This document shows positions 10,467 through 22,200 of a stretch of DNA of 64,000 nucleotides, one piece after another. Under the pieces are notes generated by a model that ran no database searches, was not told the DNA's origin, and saw nothing but the letters and a program-made list of their open reading frames with translations. Both the position numbers and the translations under genes were made by a program. This DNA comes from Scolanthus callimorphus (taxonomy: Eukaryota; Cnidaria; Anthozoa; Actiniaria; Edwardsiidae). The stretch is from positions 1,364,001 through 1,428,000 of the forward strand of contig CM066915.1 in the NCBI GenBank assembly GCA_033964015.1. The letters are read 5' to 3'. Each line of letters starts with the position of its first letter. Position 1 is the stretch's first letter.

Positions 10467-12585
10467 CCATAACTTATTTTCTTTAATTGATTCAGACTAA
10501 ATCTCCAAATTGTGACCGTGAAAACACATGTACATTTGCCTGTCGTAATCAAATAATCCTCCAGATTGATAGAAAAGCCTTTCAAGTGTTAGACAAATGC
10601 AATTCTAGGTTGTTTTGACCTGTTATCAAGAGGATGCAACTGGATTGCGATTTGAGGTATTTTCTTGTCAGAGAAGTGGCCAACAAGCGTGCGAGAGCCC
10701 CTTTAAGCGAGTAAATCAAGTTTATATTGGACAGACAACCCCACCAAAAAATCCCGTCATTGCTACAGAGCTCTGGTTTTTGTGACCTCCATAGCATAAA
10801 GTGTCCAAGCATCAATAATAGGCCATTTGGACTATTGCATCATTTGACTACAACTACCAGAATCCTTTTCAGTTTTAGGAACAATAATGGTATTTCAAGA
10901 ACAAAGGGAAATGCAAAGGTTTCTGGAAGTTGTAGTAAAATATGTCATATAATCCAAATGGTCTCTATTATCAATTCCCAAAGTTTGAGTTGAGGAAGAA
11001 GAGAGGAACCAAGGGATGCTAATAGTAATCATTTTATTAATTGCTGTGTATAATCAAATCACAGTCCTGGCCCCAACAATAAACTATACTTCCATTTAAT
11101 CACCACATAAGGCATGATAATTAAGCTAAAAATTGTGTTCTATCAAAACATTATATTATAAAACTCTAAAAGGAGTGAAAGATATTATTGCTATCAATTG
11201 TTCAGACTTTGTGCCTATCTAATAAATCTTTGAATTTTTAAACTTCTAATATAATGCAGCTTGCAAAGAAGAAGCTACCATAATAACATGCCAATACATG
11301 AACTGTTGCCCTATTAACGCATTCCTGACATTGCTTAGCTAGACTTTGGCAACTTAAGTTTAATTCTACAATCATGCAGTCCTATGCATCAACAATAATT
11401 TTATATTGCATCCGTATGACTTGTGTCGTTTTGTGCATGTTTTGTTTCCTGGCCAGCTCTGCAAATACTAAACAATGGCAGGACTACATGGTCAGAGGAC
11501 CACATTGTACTTATCTGACCTCAAGATACACAAAGAATTGTTTGTCAAAATTCCTACAATTGTAGGCCGTCCATCAAAAGATACCTGAATTTTCATGAGA
11601 AGCAAGAACATTTGACAAAAGGCAAGAATTTTTGAGGAGATGGAAAAGTTTCTAATGTTCATTTGCAATAATTTTTAGAATCTGTTTGGAACGCTTGCAA
11701 CATTAACATTGTCCTGATTGATAAATTTGAGAGCACGAAACCAGCTGGGATAAGGAGGAGGGTACCCCATCACACTTCACCCCACTGTGTCACCGAAGCC
11801 CTCATGGTTATTTATCTCATCTAAAGACTCAAAGTGTGGTATAGACACCCAAACAAAGTGTGGAAGCATGCAATAGCTAATACTTTTCTCTTTATACATG
11901 GACATTCACAAAACAAGGGAGTTCAATTGGTCTAAGTGTGACATCACAAGTTATGTTATTGTTTTGGAAGCATCATGCAGCCATCCTGGGGGTACTCCCT
12001 CATATATGGTATATGGGTATGGTTTTTGGGCTCCTGAGGTCTGTATTGTTTTTTTGCTTGTTTGGTCTCTGATAGGGTACGTATTTCAGTATGGCTACCC
12101 TACAAACAAATTTTGATCAATGTTGTGCCGTTTTAGTGACAGTATATTTTAAAACATTCACATGATTAACAAAATTCTTGGTCTCTGATAGGGTCAGATT
12201 TTGGAGACGTCGGTGGCACACCCATACCCAAAAATCAGTGAAGTACCCAATGGGCAGCAGCCATGTTTGGCATGATTTGTCATGAAAAATTGTGACATGA
12301 CCTTCTTGGTATTCTCTTCGTTTTGAGTGTCGTGATCCAATGGAAAGTTAGATTTTCTGTCAAATATTATCATCAAAGGCACTTTAACTAAATATACAAC
12401 TCTCTATATCCCTGAACATTTTACATCCATTATATAATTTTACTTTTATTATTAGATAAATAAATTCTGAACTTACCTATGTTCTGATATTATAGAAAAT
12501 GAGAATGCTGAGGACAGTGACCTTAAACTAACAATACGGCGCTGTCTTCTAAATATCAGCCGCCAACCTAGTGGCATTTTAAATT
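10467..12585. other. Intergenic DNA between convergent genes
   Basis: No gene is supportable here. At about 11985-12250 there is a piece of the GGGGGTACTCCCT repeat class (also at 14004-14420), with GGTATATGGGTATGG and its inverted counterpart CCCATACCCAAA. An AATAAA-like motif near 11077 might serve the gene ending at 10466. Nothing else was recognised. Confidence 0.35.
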
Positions 12586-12823
12586 TTATGACAAACACTG
12601 CCCCCCTACTAAAATCAGAAACAAAAATACCCGGTAGTACATCAGGCTTGAGCTTGAGGATTTCTGCTGCAAAATAAAAAAAAGATGGGTTAGTTTTTCA
12701 TTGGCCATATAATGTTATACCACAACATGAGCCTTTCTCTAATTTTGATTGGCTTTTAGCTATGGGTACATAAAAGGATGTACCACAGAGCACACCATCA
12801 TCAGCATGTGCGCTAAAAGAACC

Positions 12824-12942
12824 AATGTACCATGGAATGACGAAATAAAGTGGTCAAAATGTAATGCAGACCCCCATGGCTGTGCCTTGTGAGTCCATAA
12901 CATTTTAACCACTTTATTACATCATTCCATTCCATACATTAA
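12824..12942. repeat. Short inverted repeat
   Basis: The arms CCATGGAATGACGAAATAAA and its near complement (TTTATTACATCATTCCATTC) surround about 60 bp. It looks like a small foldback element. It is non-coding and lies just upstream of the M14 terminal exon, inside its last intron. Confidence 0.4.
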
Positions 12943-13028
12943 AGAGATACCACAGAAAATCAGAGAATTTTTGTTAAACATATTGCCAATGGAGTACTGG
13001 AGGAGTATAGAGTAGCTAATGGTCCTAA

Positions 13029-13680
13029 GGCTGCATTCATTATGTATACTACAGGGGGGGGGAGAGAATTTTGAGGGGGGATCTCAAAATTAGGAACTGG
13101 AAAAGGGGGGATGTCAAGTTTTTTTCATAACATGAAGGGGGATGCATATTTTTGTTGAGGTATTATATATATTTAAGACAAGGTTGTGCAGTTTGAAAAG
13201 TAAATGAAGGAAGGCTCTCAATTGTTGAACACCGAGTTTGAACCTCCTGAAGAAATATCACTTGCACTACGCTATTCTCATGTATTTACCCTCTTTCAAC
13301 TAATATGTTGGAAAAAGCTGCGCGCGCATAAAGATTTATAAACTTACAAAATCGTAAAAGCCTTCTTGTTTTACCACAATTCCTCGAGGTCCTCTTCAGT
13401 GACTTTTGTCTGCCAGACAAAAACGCTTTGGGCTTTTGATTAATCTTGTAGCTTCATTGTCAAAATTGCGCCGCGCTTCGCGCGCACAACGGAAAACAAA
13501 CCAAACAATCAAATACAAAATAAATGATACTCAGTCTATGTGTAGTAAGGTTCCAGTCGAGGCTTGGTAGAAAGTCACTACACACAAAAGAGTACAGCCA
13601 CCTAGGATTTTTATTTGCATTTTTTTTTATTTTGCCTTTTCTGCATTTTTGAAAAAATGTTATTGGGGGGGGGGGGGGCC

Positions 13681-13770
<90 letters not shown>

Positions 13771-13898
13771 TGTTTTTTCTTTTGATCAAGAGGGGGATAC
13801 GTAAAAATATGTTGTGTCTTGGGGGGATCTGAAAATTTTGCATTGTCAAAAAAAAAATCCTCTGCCCCCTTCCTGTAGTATACATAATGAATGCAGCC
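13029..13898. mobile_element. PIF/Harbinger-type MITE with a very long G tract
   Basis: TIRs of 26-27 bp (GGCTGCATTCATTATGTATA continuing CTACAGG) are perfect and flanked by TAA on both sides (13026-13028, 13899-13901), the 3-bp duplication typical of PIF/Harbinger. The interior has G-rich subterminal runs and a nearly pure G stretch at 13665-13768. The minus-strand ORF here with long poly-Pro is just this tract. It lies in the last intron of the M14 gene. Confidence 0.65.
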
Positions 13899-14003
13899 TA
13901 ACGTGAGGCTTTGTAAAGCTTGGTTTGTTTATGTCACAGAGCTCCTAGGGGTATAGCTTGGATGGCAGGGGACAAGGTATTTGTGGTAGGGAGTTAGTGT
14001 GGG

Positions 14004-14420
14004 CCCAGGGGGGGGGGTACTCCCTTACAAGAGCTCTACAGGTATGTGCCGCCAAACGGGGTCCCGATTTCTTCCCCCCAGCCGATAGAACGGGGTATCG
14101 TTTAGGAACCGTCCTCTAGAACGGGGTATGATAATGAAGACCACCCAGTAAAATCTTCAAGGAAGCGACCTGGCGGTCAGGTATTGTTTTATTAAATGTA
14201 AAGAATTCAAAAAGCTTTAACATTCTATTACAGATAAAACCGTAACATACAACAATTTTGATTTACAGGTATCATTAATTTCTCTTTAGAACGGGGTCTC
14301 ATTTGGGTGCAAAAATAGTGAACGGGGTAGCTTTTCTTCAAAAAATCGCTTTAGAACGGGGTCCGCATTTGAAATTCGCAGCGGCACATACCCATACTAT
14401 ATCAAGCCAAGCCCCCCTGG
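14004..14420. mobile_element. Element with ACGGGGT subterminal repeats
   Basis: The left end CCCAGGGGGGGG..TACTCCCTT and right end CCCCCCTGGGG are inverted. Near both ends the word (A)GAACGGGGT(C/A) recurs at least seven times, and GGTATGTGCCG pairs with CGGCACATACCC. Target duplications are not clear. Confidence 0.5.
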
Positions 14421-15813
14421 GGTTGGGTGTTGAGGTGGCAATGGCAGATCCAGAAATATTTCAAGGGGGGTGCACAATATATGAAATATGTGGCTAAAAA
14501 GTTGCATTTCTTGTAAAAGAATATTAGTAAAGGGGATGCACAGGCACCCAATGCACCCCTCCCCTAAATCTACCACTGATGGGGCTGCTCCCCCCTTAAA
14601 ATATTCAAAGTTAAGCAAAATATGTGTCTGGCACTCCTTGACCCCCTCCTCATACCCCTGGGTCACTTAAAAATATATATATATGTTATTTACTGGCTGT
14701 GAGGTCGGGATCGTGAAATACCGTGACCAAGGTCTTGAAAATACTGACCGAGACCGTAGGTCGGAGGTGACCCATTTATTTTTTTTGCTTTCACTGAAAC
14801 AGCATAAAACTTCACAGAAATTAGTGTGTGTGCAGTTCATCCAGACCCAGGAAAAATTAAATAATAAAACCAAAATAACTAACCTCTAGCCTTGCTTTTT
14901 CCATTAGAATTTTAAAATTTCCTCGCTTCCAGTGAACCAAATTCTGGAAGAGCAATCCATACATGGGCTGTATGGTCTGCAGAGTTTTCTGAGAAAGATG
15001 CAAATAAAAGCTGATAACCTCATGACTCATGACTGATTGCAAATTTGAATTGCTTGCAGGGAATTATTATATTATTTTTTTTTGGGGGGGGGGGGGGGCA
15101 GGGGAATCAGTATGCTGCAGGAACCGTTGGGATGCTCACTAGGCATGTGAAACCTGTCACACAATCCAGGATCTACTTCCAGAGCAGTAAAATTATTGCT
15201 GGTCATCAGAAATAGTATTGCCCAATCAAAATAAAAAAAGTTGCAAACGAAAATTGCAAATTACTTAAGACAGTCATCTGAAATCCGCTCTATCAGGTCA
15301 GGTAAAATGAATCATCCCAGCTCTGTACCTGCATTGGAGAGAAAAATTTAAATATTTCTTAGAAATTACCTCCAGCTCACTGCTGATTGGGTTATACTTG
15401 GAGAAACAATTAGAACCCTTTCTATACACTTTCCCATCTCCCCACATTGACACAAGAAAAGTGAACGGAACCTAAAATGAGTTAGAAAGGATATGTCATT
15501 AGTCATATGTCATTTTTTGTACAAACAACATATACCAAGGGACCAGTCACATGAATATGTTCCTGTGTAAACTGTTGATGGGACAAGTCCCTGAATCAAG
15601 TTGTAAATTCCCTGCAACTAGTCCCACAAATCAAACCAGATTACTCATCCTAGGGGACTAAAATGTCTGTCAAACTGAAATTTTAACATGAGACTAATCC
15701 CTGCAATTGGTCCCCATGCCAGACTTAATTACAGCTGCAATTTCAGGATGTCAATCCCAGGTCTTAAAAAATCTGGAGACTGCCTTGAATTTCCCGCAAT
15801 TCTCCCAGGAGAC

Positions 15814-16315
15814 TACCCTGCGAGCAGTGATTTCCTCCTCTCTTAGGCCGGCGGCTAGCGAGGGAGAGAAACCACTGCGAGCGACCGTTTGGTTTTCCAT
15901 CGAGTAACGCAAGTCACATCAGGCGTCACATCTGGCCCTAATGGACTAACACATGGGACTTGACCTTTCGCGTGACACCTTCCAGCTAGATTTTCAGCCA
16001 GTTTTCCGCAGTTTTCCATCTCCGAAGTGTTAGAATTTCCTCCAAAACATACAGTTAAGCTTACTATTGCTTGTAGGAATTTATTATGCCGTGTTTGGAG
16101 CTTTTTCGTGGCTTCTTTGGATTCATGGCGGTTTCAACTGTTGATTAAATATGTCAACACGTACCAGTGTCAAACGGGATTAAAACCGGTTTTACTGCTT
16201 TTGAGTTAATTTATTCATCCAAGTTTGAGGACGGCGCTAAACGGTCGCTCGCAGTGGTTTCTCTCCCTCGCTAGCCGCCGGCCTAAGAGAGGAGGAAATC
16301 ACTGCTCGCAGGGTA
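15814..16315. mobile_element. MULE-like MITE, 77-bp perfect TIRs, 9-bp TSD
   Basis: The element starts TACCCTGCGAGCAGTGATTT and ends in the exact complement. The arms are identical for 77 bp. A perfect 9-bp direct repeat, CCAGGAGAC, flanks it (15805-15813, 16316-16324). Long TIRs with 9-bp duplications are the hallmark of Mutator-like elements. The 500-bp body has no transposase. It sits in the M14 intron between exons 3 and 4. The TIR core is shared with the elements at 50934, 52708 and 59801. Confidence 0.75.
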
Positions 16316-17102
16316 CCAGGAGACAAAGTGAAAATTGAGACTCCCGGCAAAACTGAGAGAGTTGACGTCTCTGCAAGTTCAAAGGAGTTTTGAATATAAC
16401 TTCCTGGCAAGCACAAGGGGGAGAGTGCATTGTGTGACTCTAATTGCTTGGGGAAGAGAGTGTTGCGTGACTGGGGCTGTGGATGAGGTGTCAATGCAAT
16501 GTTTCACACACTATTTTTGATGGGGGACTCTAGGCGACTCCAGGAGTCTAATGCCATGCTTGACACATTTTGATGGTGTTTTCTGGACACACACACAAAA
16601 TTAAGGGACTCACCTGTCTCTTAAATGCGATGTATGAAAATAAGCTCTCTCCATCACTATGGCCATTCTGTGATATCTGTGTTACTCTCAGAGAAAATAA
16701 TGATGCCATACTGTAGACCTCAGTGAAATCTGGGACACTTGTAGACTGAGTTGACATTTTACTGTTACCTGTATTTAAAACAAAAGTCTAAATATTTTTC
16801 AGAGTATGATTATGAATACTACAGCATGCACTATGAAACCTGGCTGACGATTCTGCTGAGACAATAATTATTGGATCATATTCAGGATTGCATCCCTAGA
16901 AATCGGGATAAACCTTGGGATTTCAGATGAAATACAAATATTTTTTGAGAAAATTCCAAGAGAAAATTCCAAGAAAGCAAACCAAAAGAGACCAAGTAGC
17001 CAACCAAGTATCAATTCAGGAACATTTTGCCAGAAGTGAAAATCATGAGACTTTTGGGATGCCGGTCTAAGACCTACCCACCCTGGAAATGTTTAGATGA
17101 CC

Positions 17103-17373
17103 ACACTGGAATTTCTGTTGAATCCAATCTGGAATTTCTGTTTACCCACTCTGGAATTTCTGTTTACCCACTCTGGAATTTCTGTTGAACCCAATCTGGA
17201 ATTTCTGTTTACCCACTCTGGAATTTCTGTTGAACCCAATCTGGAATTTCTGTTTACCCACTCTGGAATTTCTGTTTACCCACTCTGGAATTTCTGTTTA
17301 CCCACTCTGGAATTTCTGTTGAACCCAATCTGGAATTTCTGTTTACCCACTCTGGAATTTCTGTTTACCCACT
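17103..17373. repeat. 22/23-bp tandem repeat, about 12 copies
   Basis: Two alternating unit types are present: CTGGAATTTCTGTTTACCCACT (22 bp) and a GTTGAACCCAAT-ended 23-bp variant. They share the CTGGAATTTC word with the TTCCAGAAA element family, from which the array probably grew. The 101-aa plus-strand ORF here is an artefact. It lies in an M14 intron. Confidence 0.75.
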
Positions 17374-17929
17374 CCTGTATTAGGTTACACATCCCAGTCT
17401 AAGCTTCTCTATGACCATCCACCCTGGAATTCCAGACATCCCACACAGGGTCTCTTGTTGAATGTGTGGGATGTCTGAATTTAACTCAACAACATACCTC
17501 GCATGGGAATAAAGACTTCTTTTTTTCCTGAGTGAAAAAATACTACTGCATCAATGCAACTGTCTTTGTGATTGCTGTTAGTACTCTGCATTCTGGTTCT
17601 GTATAAAAAGAAACACAACAGTACAATTTAATATAATCTGCTGTCTCTGAGAACAGAAAGATTTTGCCAGGAGACAGGAGTGAAAAATCTTGAGACTCCT
17701 GGCAAAACTGGGACAATTGGCATCCCTGCCAATTATTGACAATTTCCTCCTGAAAAATTGGTTTCCATAGAAATTTGGGTATTTTCCCACTAGAAAAAAA
17801 TGGATGGAATTTCCACCCTTTTTTGTGGGGAGGTACATGTGGACACTCTCTAGCATCACATAATGTGTAATTTATTTACAGTAATTAAAATTAAATGGGA
17901 CTGAGATTAAGACTTTTTTAACAAAATGT

Positions 17930-18052
17930 GTGTGGTTCCAGAAAATATCAACCCCCCTTCCCCCATGGAAGGGTGTTGAAAAGTGACACCCCTCCACCCC
18001 TCTGGAATTTCCAATCCTTTCCATGGGGATATGGATATTTTCTGGAACCACA
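17930..18052. mobile_element. TTCCAGAAA-TIR element (short copy)
   Basis: The ends GTGGTTCCAGAAAATATC and GATATTTTCTGGAACCAC are inverted, with CCCCTCTGGAATTTCCAA between. A second fragment (GATTCCAGAAAAAGATCC) follows at about 18072. It lies in intron 1 of the M14 gene. Confidence 0.6.
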
Positions 18053-18946
18053 CAATCTGAAACTTCCAATTGTGATTCCAGAAAAAGATCCACAACCTCC
18101 CATGTCAAGGGCTAGATATGACCCCCACCCCTCTGGAATTTGATATAATTATTTTGGAGATATTTGATGTTAAAAATAGGATTTTGGGGGGAAAATGTCA
18201 CGTGATAGGTACTGATTACCCAACCCTTAAGATGGACCCTAAGAAGTACCATTGTTTTTACTGTTCCACAGCAGAATGAAGTTTCTTATCCTAATAATAT
18301 AAAACACTTACCTACAAGTACTCTTGAGTCATACTCTGGAGTTGCCGAAGAACCATGGGAGTTGAGATCAGCTTGACTTGCTGTCTTCTTCCAACAGTAA
18401 TTTGAAGTTTTCTCAATATTGTCCTACCGTCTGGATTAATCATTGCAATTAAATATAAATCTATATGATCAAGAACGAAGCGTGTAAAATTGTAATCATA
18501 ATTTAAAAAGTCACTATTTAGCCCTCCAGTTAAATTCTTCAATAAATACAGCATGCTCTCCACGGGTAGAAACTCGGATGAATGCTCCCCATAGACCAAC
18601 AGGACTCGGGTCTTTGTTTTTATTGAATTTTCTTGACTTGATTGCTTTGTCTTTGTGTTTTTGTGGTCGGTAAAGTGTAATGCATATTGTGTTGGCCCCA
18701 GCGTGAACGAAAACGAATCTGTGTGTCTAAAACATCAGGGAACTGCGTAACCAGATCGTGTATGCACTCATTTAGTCTTGATAAATTATGATAGATCCTG
18801 TAATCCGGGTAGTATTTCTCCCGAGACGGCTCTTGGTTGAAAACATCGAAGCCTGTTCCTTTGGCAACTTCTTGTTGGTGTAAAAATGCTAGAATAAATA
18901 GCCAAGAAAATACGTTGAAAGAAGCTTTGTAGAAAGGACAATCCAT

Positions 18947-19203
18947 GTCCAACGTCGATCGAGTTCCACCATTTGAATAACCTCTTGAAAATCGTTTCGT
19001 AAAAGGCTAATTTGCCCATTCAATCAAATACAAACATTTACAAAATCGAACGCCAGCCATTTTGGAATAAAAATCCGAGGAGTACTGGGCACGAGTGAGA
19101 AACCACTGACCTTTCTTGTATGTGGGCTCACATGTTGATAGGATACCGCTGGTCGTTCACAGGCTCATGTCTGAAAATCAGTCGGCGGGAAATTTGTTTT
19201 GTT
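18947..19203. promoter_or_regulatory. Head-to-head promoter of M14 gene and TRMT61B
   Basis: Only about 257 bp separate the two start codons on opposite strands, so the core promoters and 5' UTRs must share this interval. No TATA box is evident. Bidirectional use is inferred from spacing. Confidence 0.45.
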
Positions 19204-22200
19204 ATGTTTGGAAGAAATTTACTTGGAAGATTTTCATTCAGCGGAGAAAAAATCCTAAAAAAGATCAAAAGTTCATGGAAAAGTGTCCCAAGAAGAAATT
19301 CTGTATATAATATCAGGAGTAAAAATGTGCATTTTCTGAGGGGAGAGACGGTTTTAGTTACGGAGACCAGATTCAAGGGGGGCCCACATTTAATGAAACT
19401 GAAAGAAGATGGAGAATCAAAACTAAAGTCAAGAAATGGCAAGAAAATAACTGTCAAGCATAATGAGTTAATAGGGATGGAAGATAATGGCAGAATGTTC
19501 TATCTGAATGGAGTTCCTTTTAAAATGAAAAGACCATCCCTAGAGGAATATGTCCTATATATGGACAGAGGTGCCACACCCTCCTACCCCAAGGATATAC
19601 AGGCCATTTTGATGATGTTGGATGCTAGACAAGGAGGGTGTTACTTAGAGGCAGGATCTGGATCTGGTGCACTGACTTTGTTTCTTTCAAAAACGGGTTT
19701 GTATACTGGATGCTATAGTACAACGTTAAAGTTAGTGTCTCGGCATGCACATGTGGGACAGATTGTCCTCAGAAAGTGGGTTATTCAAACTTCATAATAT
19801 TCATTGCAAACATCAAATTTCCTAGGAAAAACTATCCCATGATAATGTCCTTTGACAGAAGAACCCTATAGCTTGATGTAAAAAAAAAATCCAGTCTGCT
19901 GTGTTTCTCACCTTTCAGAGCTTTGGCTACTAGCAAGGCCCATCATTAACTTCGCCCAGTGCCATTGACAACTAATTGAAACTTTTCGTTGCCAAAATGC
20001 AAAGATTTAGTTGCCACATCAACAGCGTGGATCTCAGTTGAACCCAGAAAGATGGGGTGCCATTTGGCAACTAGCTCTAAAATTTTGGTCGCCAACCCCT
20101 ATCAGACCCTGGCTTATCATGAAATGTTGGCCTTTAATTGATGCCATTAATAGTGGTGGATGGAGAGAGGGAGAGTCAGTAGGACTTATTACCCATACAA
20201 TAAACATTACTAAACTAGAAATTCCAGGGGGGTGGTGGTCTCCTAGTAATCCCCTCCATGGTGGGCTATAGATCATCTGGAATTACCCAATTCTGTTTTT
20301 TTCTTCTGGATTATCAAAGCATTCTGTATGTCCTTTTTGATGAACCTCTGTGAAAATTAGTTTTCTTTTTATTTAGTTGGACAGGAAGGTCACATTCACA
20401 GCTTTGATAATAACCCCAAACATTACAGGAAGGCTGTTGAGAACTTTACCACTTGGTGTGAATCCTGGGATTTATCAAGACCTGATACATGGCCACGAAA
20501 TGTTACCTTTTACCAGCAGAGCGTCAGAAACTGCACTGATATGATAACAGACGCTAAACTAGATGGGGTAAGGCTGAAACAGAATAATAAGACAGGTTAT
20601 TTTAGAGATCCGAGCAGTGCTTGGCCAAAAATATTGTTACTAAAACGTTTGATACGGTTCCCTTGCACTCTTCGTAAGAGTAGGGGATTGTCTCTCTGTG
20701 CAACAGCTTGGCTGTTGGAGGCATATATACTGTAAACAGCCCTCATGATTGTAAGCTGCGCGGCAGCAATTTGCACCATCTAATTTCAGAGTGTGACCTG
20801 GCATTGTATACCAGTATATCAAATTCATGATGTAGCAACTATGATTTCACCTCGTGAGAGGGCCACAGACAACAGAGAAGGATTCCTATACCTCTATTTT
20901 TTTTGGGGGGAGTGGTGTCATCAGCGAAAATGAATTAGTGAATTATAACTATTGGTTTTCTAATACTTTGCTCTGCATTGTTAGGTTTTGCTTGACTTGC
21001 AATTCCCTGAGGAATTCCTGGAACACATACTCCCAATAATAAAACCACAAACTCCAATCGTCATTTTTCTTCCAAGGTACATGTATGTGCTTTTTCTTCT
21101 CTTCATTGAAAAGCTGAGTAATTTGATTTTATTATGTTTCTTCTATTAAATTAGGCACTATTAAATTTTTGTACTAACAGGGTCCTGAAGGGGGGGTCCC
21201 AATCCCGCTTCCCAGCCGTTTTTTTGCAAAATCCCGTTCCCAGTAAGTAAAATCCCGTTCCCGGTAGGACCAGTCGGTAAAATCCCAGCGCACAAAAACT
21301 GTGATGTTAAAATTGAGATTCTTGCTTTTTTCGGTACTATCTCTTGGTCCTGTAGGTTTTATTGTTCATGCACGCCGCAAATGACGAAATTGTTATTATT
21401 GCAACCAAATAAATGACGAATTGCTATGCTTGTAATGTCGATTTCTTTCCAACATAGTGATTGTCCGCCAGGCCTATCACAATAAAGGCTTTTTGTGATC
21501 CCCCTTTTTTTGAACATGGGATACATTTTACAGGAATTTCTCTTCTGTTGCGCGCGAAGCGCGCCCTGTTTTAATTGATGAACAAATTTCATCAAGCCTC
21601 AGAAAAAAGGTAGATGAACATAGCATTTTTTTGTGTATAGCAAATAAAGCCTGTAGTTTGTATTCTTCGTGCACGACGCAAATAACGAAATCGTCATATT
21701 TGTGGCCCAACTGATTAATTTCTATGTTTGTAACGTCGATCTCACGCTTACGGGCTTCTTTCGAACATAGTAATTGCCTGCCAGGCCTATCACTGGAGGG
21801 CTTTTCGCGGGGAGTTTGTTTTTCCTCGCTAAGATACAAATGTTCTTGTAACGGGCATTCCATTTAAACGGCATGAGCATATTGTCTTTGTTTGCGGGAG
21901 ATCTCAAACGCAATATTACATTTTTCTTCCTTATGCGAAATGTTTAACGTATTGAAAGAAGAGAACTACAAAAATGCAAATGATATAGAAATTGCTGGAA
22001 TAATTCCGCAGAAAATTTTTTGTGATCCCCCCTTCCAGGGCTTCAGGTTTTGAGAGTTCCCCCCTTTCGCCCACCCAAAATAAAATGATCCTCTGCCCGT
22101 ATGATATCTCGTCCTCAATTTTGATACAAAAGATATATCATACGATTCTATTCAAAAAGTGGTTCCGCCATTTTGAAAATGCCTAATGCCCACGTGAATG

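Larger units (their letters stand above)
12586..18946 (-). pseudogene. M14 zinc carboxypeptidase-like gene with three frame breaks
   Basis: Minus-strand exons: 18946-18312, 17598-17498, 16768-16614, 15471-15370, 14988-14884 and 12666-12586, all GT-AG with matching phases. The N-terminus is a signal peptide (FSWLFILAFLHQQ). M14 landmarks follow in order: GEHSSEF (zinc HxxE), MINPDGR, NYCWKK then ADLN, EPECR, FFHSGKK (third zinc His), and VPFTF..MWGDG. The last exon ends in a hydrophobic tail (YYRVFLFLILVGG), suggesting a C-terminal membrane anchor. Three frameshifts are needed to read this through, near 18690 and 18410 in exon 1 and near 17555 in exon 2, each explained by one missing A. The usual DLNRN arginine (here DLNSH) and the catalytic Glu of the FTFE motif (here FTFLVSM) are not seen. 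The nearest family I know is the eukaryotic secreted M14 type like Arabidopsis At5g42320. It is probably a decaying gene or pseudoenzyme; sequencing error is possible. Confidence 0.65.

Noticed and set aside
12495..12674. Plus-strand continuation exon of the 8.9 kb gene (open frame to TAA)
   Set aside because: The phase from 10460 does not fit the obvious acceptor, and the minus strand here has a strong polypyrimidine-CAG acceptor that continues the M14 gene in phase to a stop, so the plus frame is its shadow.
13460..13885. 141-codon minus-strand ORF with a long poly-proline stretch
   Set aside because: The prolines are translation of the G tract inside a MITE. The ORF spans TIR sequence and has no domain.
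17097..17402. 101-codon ORF with LEFLFTHSGISV-type repeats
   Set aside because: It is the 22/23-bp tandem array read in frame, with no coding support outside the array.
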